DNA of 64,000 nucleotides, taken from NCBI GenBank assembly GCA_016271365.2, contig CM057456.1, forward strand, positions 167,231,501 to 167,295,500, in the 5' to 3' direction. A program made the translations under genes and the position numbers. Source of the stretch: Neoceratodus forsteri. Its lineage: Eukaryota > Chordata > Ceratodontiformes > Ceratodontidae. Shown one piece after another: positions 33,375-44,481 of the stretch (position 1 is the first letter of the stretch; every line of letters starts with the position of its first letter). The notes below the pieces were generated by a model. It saw only the letters and a program-made list of their open reading frames with translations, searched no databases and was not told where the DNA came from.

Positions 33375-33990
33375 AAATAAAAAAACACACTTTATTATCA
33401 AAGTTTGTGTTTACCAAGTACTGTGCCAATGATTAAAATAATTTGAACCCCTTCCCCCCAAAAATGTGCCCTGACATGAAACTGCATGTTTAACTACAAA
33501 GACAATTACAATGTATTTTTAAATGCATTACTAACACCAATGCTTCATTATTAAAATAATTTGAACCCTTCCCCCAAAAATGTGCCCTGACAAACTGCAC
33601 TCTGGGAAGATTGCCTGGGACAAGATGCAATAAAAAAAACCTTAATAGCAGGTTCCATGGAGTAAATGTTAATATCCTGTTTCTAGTGTCCCTGATAAAA
33701 TAAAAAATACAGTTGAGATTTTTTTTAATGTCAGCTCTGATCAGAATAACTTTCAAAATCACCAATTGTTTTCTTCTTCAATGTTTTCTAATACATACTT
33801 CTCAAACTTAAAAGAAAAAACACACTTTATCATTAATGTCTGCATTCACCAAATACTGTGCCCATGATTAAAATAATCTGAACACTCACCCCCCAAAAAA
33901 TGTGGCCCCACATGAAACTGCATGTTTAACTTCAAGGCAATTAAAAAGTGTATTTTTAAATGTATTACTAACACCAATGCTTTCAAAGTT
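33375..33990. repeat. Diverged tandem duplication (~450 bp spacing)
   Basis: The block with TACTGTGCCAATGATTAAAAT, CCCCAAAAATGTGCCC and GAAACTGCATGTTTAACT at about 33416-33500 recurs at about 33856-33935. A partial third copy (TTATTAAAATAATTTGAACCC) lies at 33548-33605. It is non-coding. Confidence 0.7.
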
Positions 33991-34018
33991 TGGAAACTAC
34001 TCTACTAAAAAGACAAAT

Positions 34019-34020
<2 letters not shown>

Positions 34021-34060
<40 letters not shown>
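34021..34060. repeat. (AT)n microsatellite
   Basis: This is an almost pure AT dinucleotide run of about 40 bp inside otherwise non-coding DNA of the 10.7-kb element. Confidence 0.95.
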
Positions 34061-34063
<3 letters not shown>

Positions 34064-35191
34064 ATGGTAAACAAATATTGTTAATCCCAAAAGCTGAACT
34101 TAATGTTTTTAGTATATAAATGTTTAAGAAAAACCTGTGGCTCTTACTGTAAATTAGAATGATGTATCTGTTTTCCATGGGAGCAGTAGTTTCACTCCTT
34201 ATTTGCTGTCTCCTTCTGAGGCCCCAGTTGGCTCTGATAATCATTTGTTCCAAAGGTTTTTTAAGTCAATTTGAAGGCATTAAAAGTCTTTTCTACTCAT
34301 AATCCTTAATAAAGGCATTAAGTATATTCTGGTCTCCTAGTCCTTAATAAAATGCAGGGGCTCCACAACTTGATTACTGCACTGACTTGTTCTGTTGGTT
34401 GATACAGGTCCCAAATTAGTCTGTCTTGTTACAGCATGATACAGCCACCTCATGCCCCTCCCACATGAATCAAAAAAGTTGGATGTGGATTTTTAGGAGC
34501 TTGTCGGGTAGAGGTGGGGTGGATCTTACTCCCCCACCAAAAAACTAATGTTGCCTCCCACTAATCAGGTTTGAGTTCTTGTACCACCCATTTAAGAAAG
34601 AAAATAGTGCCCAGCAACCATTGACTAACATGAAAGCGTATTCATTTGAAGGCGGAAATCATTGTTTGGAGGAGGGTAAGGTGGAAGAGACTATTTACAC
34701 CTTCAGTCAGTTCCACGGACAGAAAACATGACATCACTCCTTTTGTACATGCAAAATCTCTGCAGGATCCACCAACTGCAGCCGTAAAAAATAAGGTGGG
34801 TAAATCATAATAATAACAACTACCCTAATCCCTTCTAATTCAGTTACTTGCTTACCTGAAAATGCAAGCAACTGTGCGATAGAGCACAGTGTATGGTATC
34901 AGACATTAAGAAGTTTATGCAGTGTGTACACACATCAAGATGTGTCAACTATTTTTTACTTTGCTTTAAGTCCCCTCACCTCCTGAAATTGACTGTAGGG
35001 GAGAGTTTTTTTCTTTTAGCTCCCACAGTGATCAACTCATTTATTTTCCCATTTATATTACAAATTCCCCTTCCCAGAATCACAGCCATGGCATGGTATC
35101 CAAAGGCACTATTATTAAAAATCAATTGTAGCATTTTTTGAGGTTTTTGTTTTTTTCTTATCACATAGTTACACTGTGACTTTCCACAATG
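34061..35191. other. Non-coding, with a block duplicated downstream
   Basis: No coding motif is visible. The block at about 34960-35100 (CCTGAAATTGACTGTAGGG, CAGAATCACAGCCATGGC) recurs in rearranged order at about 35905-36115 (CAGAATCGCAGCCATGGC, CCTGAAATTTACTGTAGGG). The two copies flank the fold-back element at 35192-35601. Confidence 0.55.
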
Positions 35192-35601
35192 TTAAAGTCT
35201 CAAGGAGTAGCACACCCACCAATCATACCAGTCCCAAACATGTAGGAAGGAACTCAAGTTACTCTGCAGCCAATCTTTTTTCCTTTATTTCATAGCCATC
35301 ATGGCTCCAGCACATTAGAACAGCAGTGCTGGACACTACTGGCTTCCAACAGATTAGGACAGCAGTGCTGGACAATGCTGGCTTACCTGTCACCCTCTCT
35401 CAGGGCTACTTCAGCTCTGAAGAAGCCCTGAGAGAGGGTGATTCATAAGCCAGCAGTGTCCAGCACTTCTGTCCTAATCTGTTGGAACCATGATGGCTAT
35501 GAAATAAAGGAGAAAAAGACTGGCTACAGACTAACTTGAGTTCCTTCTTACATGCTTGGGTCTTGTATGATTGGTGAGTGTGCTGCTTCTTGAGACTTTA
35601 A
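35192..35601. mobile_element. 410-bp fold-back MITE bounded by TTAA
   Basis: The element begins TTAAAGTCTCAAGGAGTAGC and its right end is the near-exact reverse complement (GCTTCTTGAGACTTTAA). Arms of ~180 bp pair through CATAGCCATCATGG/CCATGATGGCTATG and CAGCACTGCTGTCC-like blocks. The centre is a smaller hairpin, CTCTCTCAGGGCT...AGCCCTGAGAGAG-like, at about 35391-35437. The left arm carries an extra ~50-bp duplication. TTAA at each end fits a piggyBac- or Kolobok-type target, but only the palindrome is certain. Confidence 0.82.
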
Positions 35602-37276
35602 GCATTACCTTTATCAGCAGCACCACCATTCCTGTGCCTCACCCCACCTGCATATTGAATTTTCCCGAGGTTAGTATAGTTCAAACATTGACAGAAACAG
35701 CTAAAAAAAATGTTCAATTGATTTTTATGACACAGGCTTATATTAAAATCTCCCACCAAAGCAAAGTAAACATTTTTTTTGAAGGACAACACAGTGGCTC
35801 TAACCCCCAACCCCAAATATCTCTTGGAATAGACTGTCTGTAGGTCAGATTTTGTTTAACCCCCTGCACAGCTCATCTTTTTTTTCCATTAGTATAATGC
35901 CTGTTTGCAGAATCGCAGCCATGGCTTCATGGAGTGGCTATTAAATGATGTGGGCTTTGCTTATAATAATTTAAACCCACCACAGTACAAAACAAATCAG
36001 TTTTGTTTGCAGTTCATACTGCATGTTAAGGACTCCCCCATCCTGAAATTTACTGTAGGGAGCTTATTATTATTATTATTATTTATTTTACACATTTACA
36101 GAGATCAACTATTTTTTTTTAACTGGAATGTTGCTTTTGATTCTGACTGTTCCTCCCTTATTGCAGTTACTGGCCACCCTACCTACCTCACCCACTTACC
36201 AGAACTCCTGCTGCCGCACCAATAGGAAAATGCTGCATTAGTGAAACCAGGTTGGTACTGATATGCTCTGAGAGTGTACTATACTGATCTTTGTTGATCA
36301 GTACCCTTATGTATGCAAACCAAATATTTATCTACAGTGAACCAGACAAAGTAGGCATGAAGCTGGAAGCAATCCAAAAAGACTTTGTGCCATAATGTGA
36401 AAACACATATAACTGCAGAGTGAATATATATGTTATTATTATATCCTCCTAGGTCCAACACTCCTAACACTTACCATTCTGTTTATTTTTTTGGCTTGGA
36501 GTTTCTTCAGTAAATCAGATGCTGGGAGTCAGGTTGGTCCGTCAGTATCATTGTCACTCAACCACACACAGCAGGGCATGCTGCTCCTGGTGCTTCTGAG
36601 GACTTTAGGTTTTTTATTCTCCTCAGCCAGCTAGAGCTCACAGAAATGCCTGAAGGAAGGTAAGGAAGGATCTCAGAATAAATGCAAAGGGAACTGGTGG
36701 CAGTTCAAGTTAAATGTGTAAATAATTTAAAGACAAACCAACTGAAGAGCCCGCTACCAGTGTTCACTCCCTCCCCCACAGACCCGTTGACCAATTAGCC
36801 TAAGAAGGAATAAGCTAATTATTTATCTGCATGTCTCTGATTTTCATCTTTCAGCAGTCACTAGTGACTAGCAAAGGCTGATCGGGGCATGATAGCAATT
36901 TGGTGTGCATAAATCCACTTCCTTTGCTTTAACTAAAAGTTGTAAATTTTGTACTAGGATGACCATTTATCTGACTGCTGGAGCCAGCACCCCGCAGGAG
37001 AAGATCAAAGGAGATGGGTCCAGCTAACACAGAATAACATACGGAGAACAAAATCACTCTGTTCACTTGACCGTTGCTGGCCCTGTCAGCCAGTTGCTAC
37101 AGCAAAGTAATATGTAAAATAATGTCAGAAGTAATGCATTACTTGTCCAAAAATGTAATAAGTAACTCAACTGTATTACATTTTCCTATAAGTAATCAGT
37201 TACAAATACATGTTTTTTAGTAATGTAATCTGATTACAGTAATGCGTTACTTGTAAAGTGTTACTACCCAACTCTA
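35602..37276. other. Right part of the 10.7-kb element: non-coding
   Basis: This is the second copy of the flanking block (35905-36115), an ATT microsatellite (about 36065-36085), then DNA without coding motifs. The last ~190 bp are rich in TTACT/AGTAA subterminal motifs leading into the inverted repeat that ends ACCCAACTCTA. Confidence 0.6.
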
Positions 37277-37404
37277 CTAATCAATAATATGATTCACTTA
37301 AAAATCTTGGACAGAGCAAGAGAGACCCCTGCTGACCTAAAAAGATAAGGCTACAGACTTCCTGAACCCAGATTATTTAAAGCCCTCAGAGCGGGGCATG
37401 TGGC
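37277..37404 (+). repeat. Gmr1 3' LTR, piece 2 of 4
   Basis: CTAATCAATAATATGATTCAC through GCGGGGCATGTGGC matches 5' LTR bases about 20298-20425, including TATTTAAAGCCCTCAGAGC. It is bounded by the two hAT target duplications, CTAATCAA on the left and CATGTGGC on the right. Confidence 0.88.
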
Positions 37405-37823
37405 TAGAGATGTTGTGAAATTTTATTTCACTGGTGAAATCTTGGCTACATCATGAAAACATTTGACAAAATTAAATACTTATGGTGAGATTTCACTGTC
37501 AATTTCACCAGTCAATTTTTCCATCAATTGCAGTACTATTAGGTGAAATTAGGGGAAAAAAAGCTTGTCCCATGACTTACTCTCTGCAGGTCACATGGGT
37601 GACTGCACTCAGGCAGGAAAGCACTGATTCTGCTTTCTTTTGCTAGTGCTTGCAGACAGAGAGGTAGTAGTCTGAGAGAACTACAGTAGTAGTCAGCAAG
37701 AAAAAACTTCATAAGTTTGTTTTTTCTAAATTCTTTACTTTAAAAACAGTTAATCTTTCTTTGTTAGGACATTTTCTGTGAGATTATAGTTTTCTATCTT
37801 TATGTTTATAGTGACTTAATGAG

Positions 37824-37871
<48 letters not shown>

Positions 37872-37953
37872 ACTTCCTCACTCTCTCGCTCGCTCTTTTT
37901 CTCTTTTTAATTTTTTTTTAGTTTTCTGTTAAGAAAACTTTTTTTGAGAGAAT
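37405..37953. other. hAT left end and (TG)n tract
   Basis: Subterminal GTGAAAT/ATTTCAC motifs run to about 37560. A (TG)n microsatellite lies at 37826-37865. No gene is seen before the ATG at 37954. Confidence 0.65.
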
Positions 37954-38940
37954 ATGGATGGGAAAGGTAGGGCAATGGGGACTGGACAGAAGGCAGCTAA
38001 AAGTGTTCACCTTAACAAGCTAGCATTTCAGTCTGAAAGATTGCTCACCAGAAGAAGCATGTGCCCCCTGCTCCACAGCAGCAGGATCCTGTTGCCCCCC
38101 ACCAGCAGCAGAAGCATGTGTCCACTGCCCCCATCAGCAGAACCCCATTGCTCTCCCCAGCAGCAGCATGTGCCCCTCACACCCCAGCAGCAGGAGCCCG
38201 TTGCCCCCACCAGCAGCCACAGTATGTGGCCCCCATGCCCCAGCAGCAGTAGCCTATTACCCCAAGCAGCAGCAGCAGCATGTGCCCCCTGCCCCCCAGC
38301 AGCAGGAGCCCATTGCCACCCCAGCAGCAGGAGCATGTGCCCCCTGCCACCCCCAGCAGGAGCAGAACATTAGCTGTTGCCCCCCCCTCCAGCCAAGAGT
38401 GTCATCATCAGTGTGGTCCTTTTTTACCGCAAATGCTGTAGATGACATAGTGTGTTCATCTGCAAACTTTGTGGCTGGAGTGTTCAGCGGGGGAAGAAAA
38501 GGACACTACTTGGCACTGGTGGCCAAAGGAGCCATCTGCAGCAGCACTACTCTGCAGAGTGGCTCCAAAGGCAGCAAGAGGTGGCAGCAGCAGGAGGCAG
38601 CACTAGTAGTGGGGGTGAACATATAGAAGGGGAAGGGGGCCAGCAGGAGGAAGGCAGTTGGTGTCAGCCTAGGGGGTGCCATACCATGTCCAGGACACAG
38701 CAGCAGAAGGCAGCAGCAACATCACCCCACAGCAGCCAGCTCCACCATTATGCTGATCCTGCACAGCCTACAGCAGCCCAGGTCAGGTCAGCATCAGCAG
38801 TAAAGACCTGGCAGCCATGTGCAGTGAGGTGGCGGTCGTGCGGAGTGAGGTGTGAGGTCTTAGGCTGAAGTTTGACCAGTTCCACCAGGAGGCCAGGGGG
38901 GAGATGAGAAAAATAATGGAGGACTAACACATGTTTTGTA
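37954..38940 (+). pseudogene. Plus-strand ORF with Q/P-rich repeats and BED zinc finger
   Basis: The ATG at 37954 opens MDGKGRAMGTGQKAAKSVHL and runs into CAG-rich repeats encoding Gln/Pro/Ala-rich sequence (38050-38360). At 38410-38560, split by a frameshift near 38450, come VWSFFTANAVDDIV and FICKLCGWSVQRGK, then QRSHLQQHYSAEW. Aromatic start, CxxC and HxxxH give a BED finger, the DNA-binding module of hAT transposases and ZBED proteins. A Gln/Gly-rich tail follows to about 38930. It is oriented towards the hAT catalytic domain, which is on the other strand. Confidence 0.6.
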
Positions 38941-40280
38941 ACTCCTGGCAGAGCTGCATCATGGCCGTGGTGGTGGTGGTGGTGGCAGTTCAGAATCGAG
39001 GCCTAGTGTGGTATAAGTTGCAGCATTCAGTGAGGCAGCAGCCAATTTTTTTTTCTTTTCTTTTTCCTGTCCTGTGTTACTTGCACTCTTCTCATCTCCA
39101 CCTCCTAAAAATAATAAAAAGAGTACAAAAACTCCCAAAAAATCTTTTCTGTCCTCTTCCTCTTCTCTATCTTTTTGTATATTTGTCTTAGTTCTTTTAT
39201 AATCATATGTCTTTGTCCAGCGGCTTTGTGTGTTATGTTTATGCTCCCTATAGCATTCAGTCCTTTTCCTTGTTCACTAATTTAGTTTCTCCCTCTCATT
39301 TGAATACCCTTGCCCTGACTTTGCATGTCCCCCTTTTGTGTATTATTGTCAGTGCACCCGTGAACAGCAAATCTTTCCTTTTGTTTTGTGTTACACTTTT
39401 TTATATATATATTTCCTCCTCCTCCTATCCACAAATGTCAAGTATTGTTCCTATGAAAAACAATTTTTTCACAAAGCTATGTGATCTTGTGGCAGTTGTG
39501 GTTGTGAGCAGCAACAGTCCGAAGATGTACACAACAAACACAGACACATAAGCAATTTTATTGTGAAGTTAAAGATAAATACGTTTTTTGTGCTTAACAC
39601 GTGTCCCTTACGCTCTCAGTCATGATGTTTTATACTGCCCCACCACCACCCAGTCCAAAATGTGCATTTGGACCACAGTTTAGCACAGCCTCTTGCCACC
39701 ATGCAGTGCAGAGCAGGCCTGACAAGACTAAAAATATGACAGGAAAAAAATTGCATAAAATTGAAGTGTAAATCTGCTCACAGTCATGAAGTTTTATACT
39801 GCTCCACCACCACCCATTCCAAAATGTGCACTTGGGCCATAGTTTAACACAGCCTCTTGCTGCCGTGCTGTGCAAAGCAGGCTTGATAAGACATGATTGA
39901 GAATTTGACAGTGGGAGACAGAAGCAATTATTATGGCACTTTTATGAGATAGCCAAAAAAAGGCTAGTGAGAGGGGCCACAGTGAGAAAAATAATTCCTC
40001 CTGCAAAATGCTGCTGCTAGCCTGCTAGTTGCCCGAGATGCCTCCTGCTGCTACTTTCATGAATTGATTGAGAATTGTACACTTAACATTTTGCGGTGCT
40101 GTCCTGCTGTTTTGCTGTGGTAACACTGTGGTGGTTGTAACTTGTACTGTGTGTGGGGATTACAATAATGAGATTTAGGGGTACTTTAGCTTGCTGCCTT
40201 CCTGCTACTCTCAGTGCTCTCTGACTGGCTGCCACAAGAAGTGATGTTTTGGCTGGCAGTGATTTTTGATGCATTATCAT
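38941..40280. other. Non-coding, with a 160-bp tandem duplication
   Basis: The block with CACCACCACCCAGTCCAAAA and TTTAGCACAGCCTCTTGCC at about 39625-39720 recurs at about 39785-39880 (CACCACCACCCATTCCAAAA). No coding motif is visible in the rest. Confidence 0.55.
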
Positions 40281-40932
40281 CATCACCAGACATGCTGTTG
40301 CTGCACACGTAAGTATTGCAATGTATTTTTTTGTTCTGTGCAAGAGAAGAGTATGGAATGGTTGGTGTTGTGGCATCTTGAGTTAAAATAGGTTTCTTCT
40401 GTTTTTCTATTATTTTCCAGCTTGAGGATTACATAAATAATGATGCTGCCTATCAAGCAGGCTCTGTCAGGGATGCTGGAATGCACCACATTTCACAACA
40501 CCAGTGGTAAGTATTTCCTGTCCCACTGTGATGGGGCCTGGGGTAACTTACTGCAATAAAGATGTTTGAGTTTGACAGTAATTGTATCGTGCTTGCTTTT
40601 CACAATATTCAGAACCTTTCTGATTTTATCTTAAGTCCCATGCCTGCTGATCAAGAAGACGTGGATGCTTCATCCCTGAGGTAAGTATTTCTTCATTTGT
40701 ATTAGGGTTGTGTGTGTGTGTGTGTGTGTGTGTGGGGGTCCATTCTAACAATTCTCAAAATGTGTTCTTTTTATCTTATTTCCAGATATGCAATATTTTT
40801 TGGAGATTCAGGGTGCCTGTTGCTGCAGCTCCGCATGGATGTGCCCTACTGCATGTTCCATCCTGGGACAAATTTCGCAGTTTACATTCTCACACCAAGT
40901 CAGATTAAGTACTCATTTTTTTTCTGCTTGTA
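40281..40932 (+). other. Possible small exons of the hAT plus-strand gene
   Basis: GTAAGTATTT follows short open stretches at about 40507 and 40681, and pyrimidine-rich AG acceptors precede others (TTTTATCTTAAG at about 40634, CTTATTTCCAG at about 40785). The spacing looks like small exons with introns, one of which contains a (TG)n run (40709-40734). No domain is recognised in the stretches, so this is only a splice-pattern observation. Confidence 0.25.
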
Positions 40933-41974
40933 ACTTGTTAAGTCAAGACCAGGTATGCAAATAGACGAGTATTCATCATGTTTGCTGTCATTGTTCCTGT
41001 TGAGGTACTTTTCCTCTGGTGATTTTTCATTCCATGTCTGTGCGAAGACTACATCCAGGCCCTGAAGGAGCTGGTGTGTGGAAGACAGAGCCGGTTGCTT
41101 GAACCGTGATGTAGGCCACTGGTCTCATTAACAATTAAACAAGACATCCAGGGAGGAGGTATATGTGGAAATGGTTGTTGGAGATGGTGTTTAGCAATTA
41201 TAGGTGGAGGGGGACAGTGTATATTGACATGTGAGGTAGCAGAGCTGGAGTCTTTAGAAATATTTAACAGCCAAACAACAGCAAGCAGCAAAGACCCCCC
41301 GCCCGTAGGGTTCAGCACTGTTTGTGTACAAGAACTATCATAGTACTTAATGTAATTACCCTTTCTGGGGGAATTTGGATGTTGTTAGGCCTTTCTTTTA
41401 TGAATATTTTATAATTAATGACTCACATCATTAAAGATGGCCACAATTCATCATTTTGCAAAATATCTTCAACTTGTGTTACCTGTTGAATGAACATGCT
41501 ACATTCATACTCTCCTTGTACTAGGAGGGTTCTTCAACATGTCGCAGATAGTAACCAGTAGAAAATATTTATTTTTCGCATGATGTGCATGGGCGTGGCA
41601 TCAGGTGTCAGGAGGAAGGGAGGGCCAGCCCGTGTATGGCATGTGCCAGCATGGGCACTTTCAAAGACTTCAAGACAACATATCATGCTTCAGGATGGAG
41701 TTAGTCTAAATGAAAAATAAATTGTGTATCTTGATACTTTTGGCTGAGGAACATTATTACTGTAATATTGCAAAATGTTTGTGGTTATGGTAACTTGACT
41801 GCTGTTTTAATATAGGGTGTAAACTAAATAACGGTTTAGGGCAAGGGTGATCAAATTAAACTGATTAACAGCAGATAACACAACCACCACAAATCCAATG
41901 ATAAATGTATAAAAATAATTTATAACACTATACTGAGCTTAAAGTGATTGGGGCGGAGGTTCCTACTAGTAACT
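40933..41974. other. Non-coding interior of the 12.6-kb hAT
   Basis: I see no coding region or recognisable repeat here. The segment separates the plus-strand gene remains from the 3' end of the minus-strand transposase. Confidence 0.5.
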
Positions 41975-43215
41975 TCAGCCTTGTTCCACTCCCACTGTCA
42001 CATCCTCCAGGATGCAGCCCTCATAGTTTTCAAGACTGGAGTTGTCACCAGGTGGAAATTCTCTCAGCATTGCTGCTTCATCCACCTCACTGCTGGTGAA
42101 AACCTTAGCAGAGCTTACATCTTCATGGTCAGCATCATCACCAAGACACAGTTTGTGTGGTAACGCTACTGATATCACTGTGTTATGTGGAATGCGCTTT
42201 TCATTCATTTTGATGAATGTTAGCATGGGCACATTCTTGGGTGACAAATTAGTCCTCCAGTCATGTGCAGTGGCCCCAGCCAAAATCGTTCCACACTGAC
42301 ACTGGATGGTGGGTGGCTCAGGTATTTAATAGCAACTGATTTTAGTCCTGTTCAATCAGTCACTTTGCTGCTCCAGTACTGCCATGGCTTAACAGTAATG
42401 GCAAGATGCTTTGTGTCCCCCATGTAGGCCTCCACCATTTGTTCTGCTGCCATGAGTCCAGCTGCTTCATTTGTCTTCTCCTCCTTTTCTTCCATATCTT
42501 CCACTCCCACCTGATAGAGACCATCCCAAGTGGGATTACTTAACATTTTCTGCTGTACCTTGCCCATTTTGTCATATTGGGTTGCCTGTGAGCTGGTGGT
42601 GGTGGTAGCAACACCTGTTATCTGTGCAGTGTGTGTCTTATGCACCTTTTTCATCTGTACACCACAAACCCTTCTAATGAGGTTCTCAGTCAACTTTTGT
42701 AGTTGCTGATGACCTTCTTCAATTATAGAAGGCAGGCCCCATTTGTAGCACGGATCAAGCATGGTAGCAATGGCAAATTCATCCGATTGCAGAATGCCAG
42801 AAATATGGGTATTGCTGTCCAGCACATGGAGCATGTGATCCATTAGATCACAACTACTATGATGCCCACTTGCCTCCATCTGATGTCAGACATTCACCAG
42901 TGTCTGCCTCAGCACACATATGAGGGGCATGGATTGACTTATACCGGCAGTGTCCCCACTCACTGTCTGTGTAGCATGCTCAAATGGATGGAGAATGCAT
43001 ATGAGCCAATCCATTTGAGGCCACCGCTCTGTTACTAGAGCGATGGACACTCCAGCACTGTCATGGGTGGTGTGCACCAGCAGGAATTCTGAAACAGCCT
43101 TATGCTGTTCATATAGCCAGTCAAGCATGTACAGTGTGGAGTTCCACCAGGTGACAGCATCAAGCTTTATATGGTGCTGAGGCAGGTGGTTACTGCTCTG
43201 CAGCTCACATACTGT
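41975..43215 (-). pseudogene. hAT transposase, catalytic and dimerisation C-terminal half
   Basis: On the minus strand the order is LDAVTWWNSTLYMLDWLYEQ (43090-43160; TRWNSTY-type block), ALVTERWPQMDWLICILHPF with ATQTVSGDTAGISQSMPLI (42886-43128), then FAIATMLDPCYKWGLP (42750-42785; LDPRYK block with catalytic-type Asp). SSKVTDWTGLKSVAIKYLSH and PPSSVSVER (about 42295-42370) with LSPKNVPMLTFIKMNEKRIP (42190-42245) form the hATC dimerisation motif. These are unmistakable hAT blocks. The N-terminal half is missing: a PLE abuts at 43216. Stops at 42880 and 42350 break the frame. Confidence 0.87.
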
Positions 43216-44391
43216 AGATGGTCATTGGCCTTTACAATCATTTTGAAACTATCTTGGACGTTAATCATTTGGCAAGAAATCTCAGATTGAAGGCTTTTTT
43301 TAGTAATAATAATTCCATGACTGAAGCACAAGGGGATGTTAATAAAGGTGGGCAACTCATGAATAATACCCAGACTGACTTTAGTAAAAATGTTTTTAGA
43401 CCTAGATCAGTTTTTGGCCCCCATGCCTACAGCTATTCAAATGTTTACTAAATGCTGTGAAGAAGACATTACTACACTAAATACCAGAACTGATGAACAT
43501 TTTTTTCACAATATGATTAACAATGAGAAATAAGTACTGAAAAAATTGGGTAATAATAAAGAAATTACCATTAAAGCAGCATATAAAGGAGGGGCCATAA
43601 TAATTATGGACAGTGAAAGATATGATGCTGAAGTGTGGAGACAGCTTTCTGACTGTAATTATTATGTTAAACTTAAGTCAGATCAAATGTTACTTTTTAA
43701 ACACGCTATTGATACATATCTGGGTCATGCTAAAGAGAATGGATGGTTTAATGATCAGGTGGTTGATTACCTTACAGCTTCACATCTCACCAGGGCCACT
43801 TTCTATTGCCTTCCTAAGGTACACAAAGATTTAATGACCCCGGAGGCCTATAGTTTCAGGAAATAACAACCTGACAGAGCCTTTTGCTAAGTAGGTAGAT
43901 TTTTTTCTAGCAGATTTGGTAAAAGAAGTCCCTTCATTTATTAAAGATACAGGGGCCATCCTAAAACTGCTAGAGGATTTAGCAATAGAAGATTATAGCC
44001 TACTGGTCACATTAGACGTGACATCTTTATATTCTAATATTCCACACTCTGATGGCTTAGATGCACTTACTTATTACTTAGACATCAGGAGAGAAAATAC
44101 CCCACCAACTGATGGATTGGTACAACTTTACAACATTTGTGCTTGAATTCAGTACCATTTTTTTATAAAAAAAATTTTTTTCTTCAAAAGAAAGGCACAG
44201 CCATGTGTGCAAGCATGGCACCAAACTACGTTAACTTTTACGTGGCAAAATGGGAGACTGAGGTGGTAAGGAATGAAAGTAATCCCTTCCTTGAGAAAAT
44301 AGATTTATACAAACATTTTATCACCAATGTATTTACTGTATGGAAGGGAACAGAAGATTAATTATTTTCATTTGTCAAGTATCTGGAGGAA
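43216..44391 (+). pseudogene. PLE 2 reverse transcriptase (broken)
   Basis: RT blocks are spread over four frames. Motif A (LVTLDVTSLYSNI) keeps its Asp. Motif B (GTAMCASMAPNYVNFY) is conserved. Motif C reads HFITNVFTVWKG where RYIDDVFxxW is expected, so both catalytic Asp residues are lost. FLxxCCEDI-type sequence follows the first frame near 43450. Frameshifts and stops lie near 43450, 43866 and 44150. Confidence 0.85.
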
Positions 44392-44481
44392 AGTAATGAG
44401 AATTTATGTTTTACTGTCTGTTACAGTAAGCCTGAGATCAGTTTTCTGGACCTCATTGTTTACAAAGATGGTAAGGGGGGT

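Larger units (their letters stand above)
26590..37276. mobile_element. 10.7-kb hAT-type element without recognisable transposase
   Basis: The left end CAGAGTTAGGTAAGTTACT and the reverse complement of the right end, TAGAGTTGGGTAGTAACACT, form terminal inverted repeats of the well-known CAGNGTTGGGTA hAT type. The ends are followed by many GTTACT/GATTACT subterminal motifs. The flanking 8-mers are ATAATCAA (26582-26589) and CTAATCAA (37277-37284). The intact 5' LTR has CTAATCAA there, so this is an 8-bp target duplication with one later mutation. No hAT transposase motif was found inside. The content is simple repeats, an unclassified 2.6-kb repeat and fold-back elements. Confidence 0.85.

Noticed and set aside
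38028..38336. Minus-strand Gly/Leu-rich ORF over the CAG-rich repeats
   Set aside because: It is a by-product of the tandem repeat; the plus strand leads into a BED finger and is the better coding candidate.
40708..40933. ORFs starting MCVCVCVCV
   Set aside because: The start is a translated (TG)n microsatellite; no protein domain follows.
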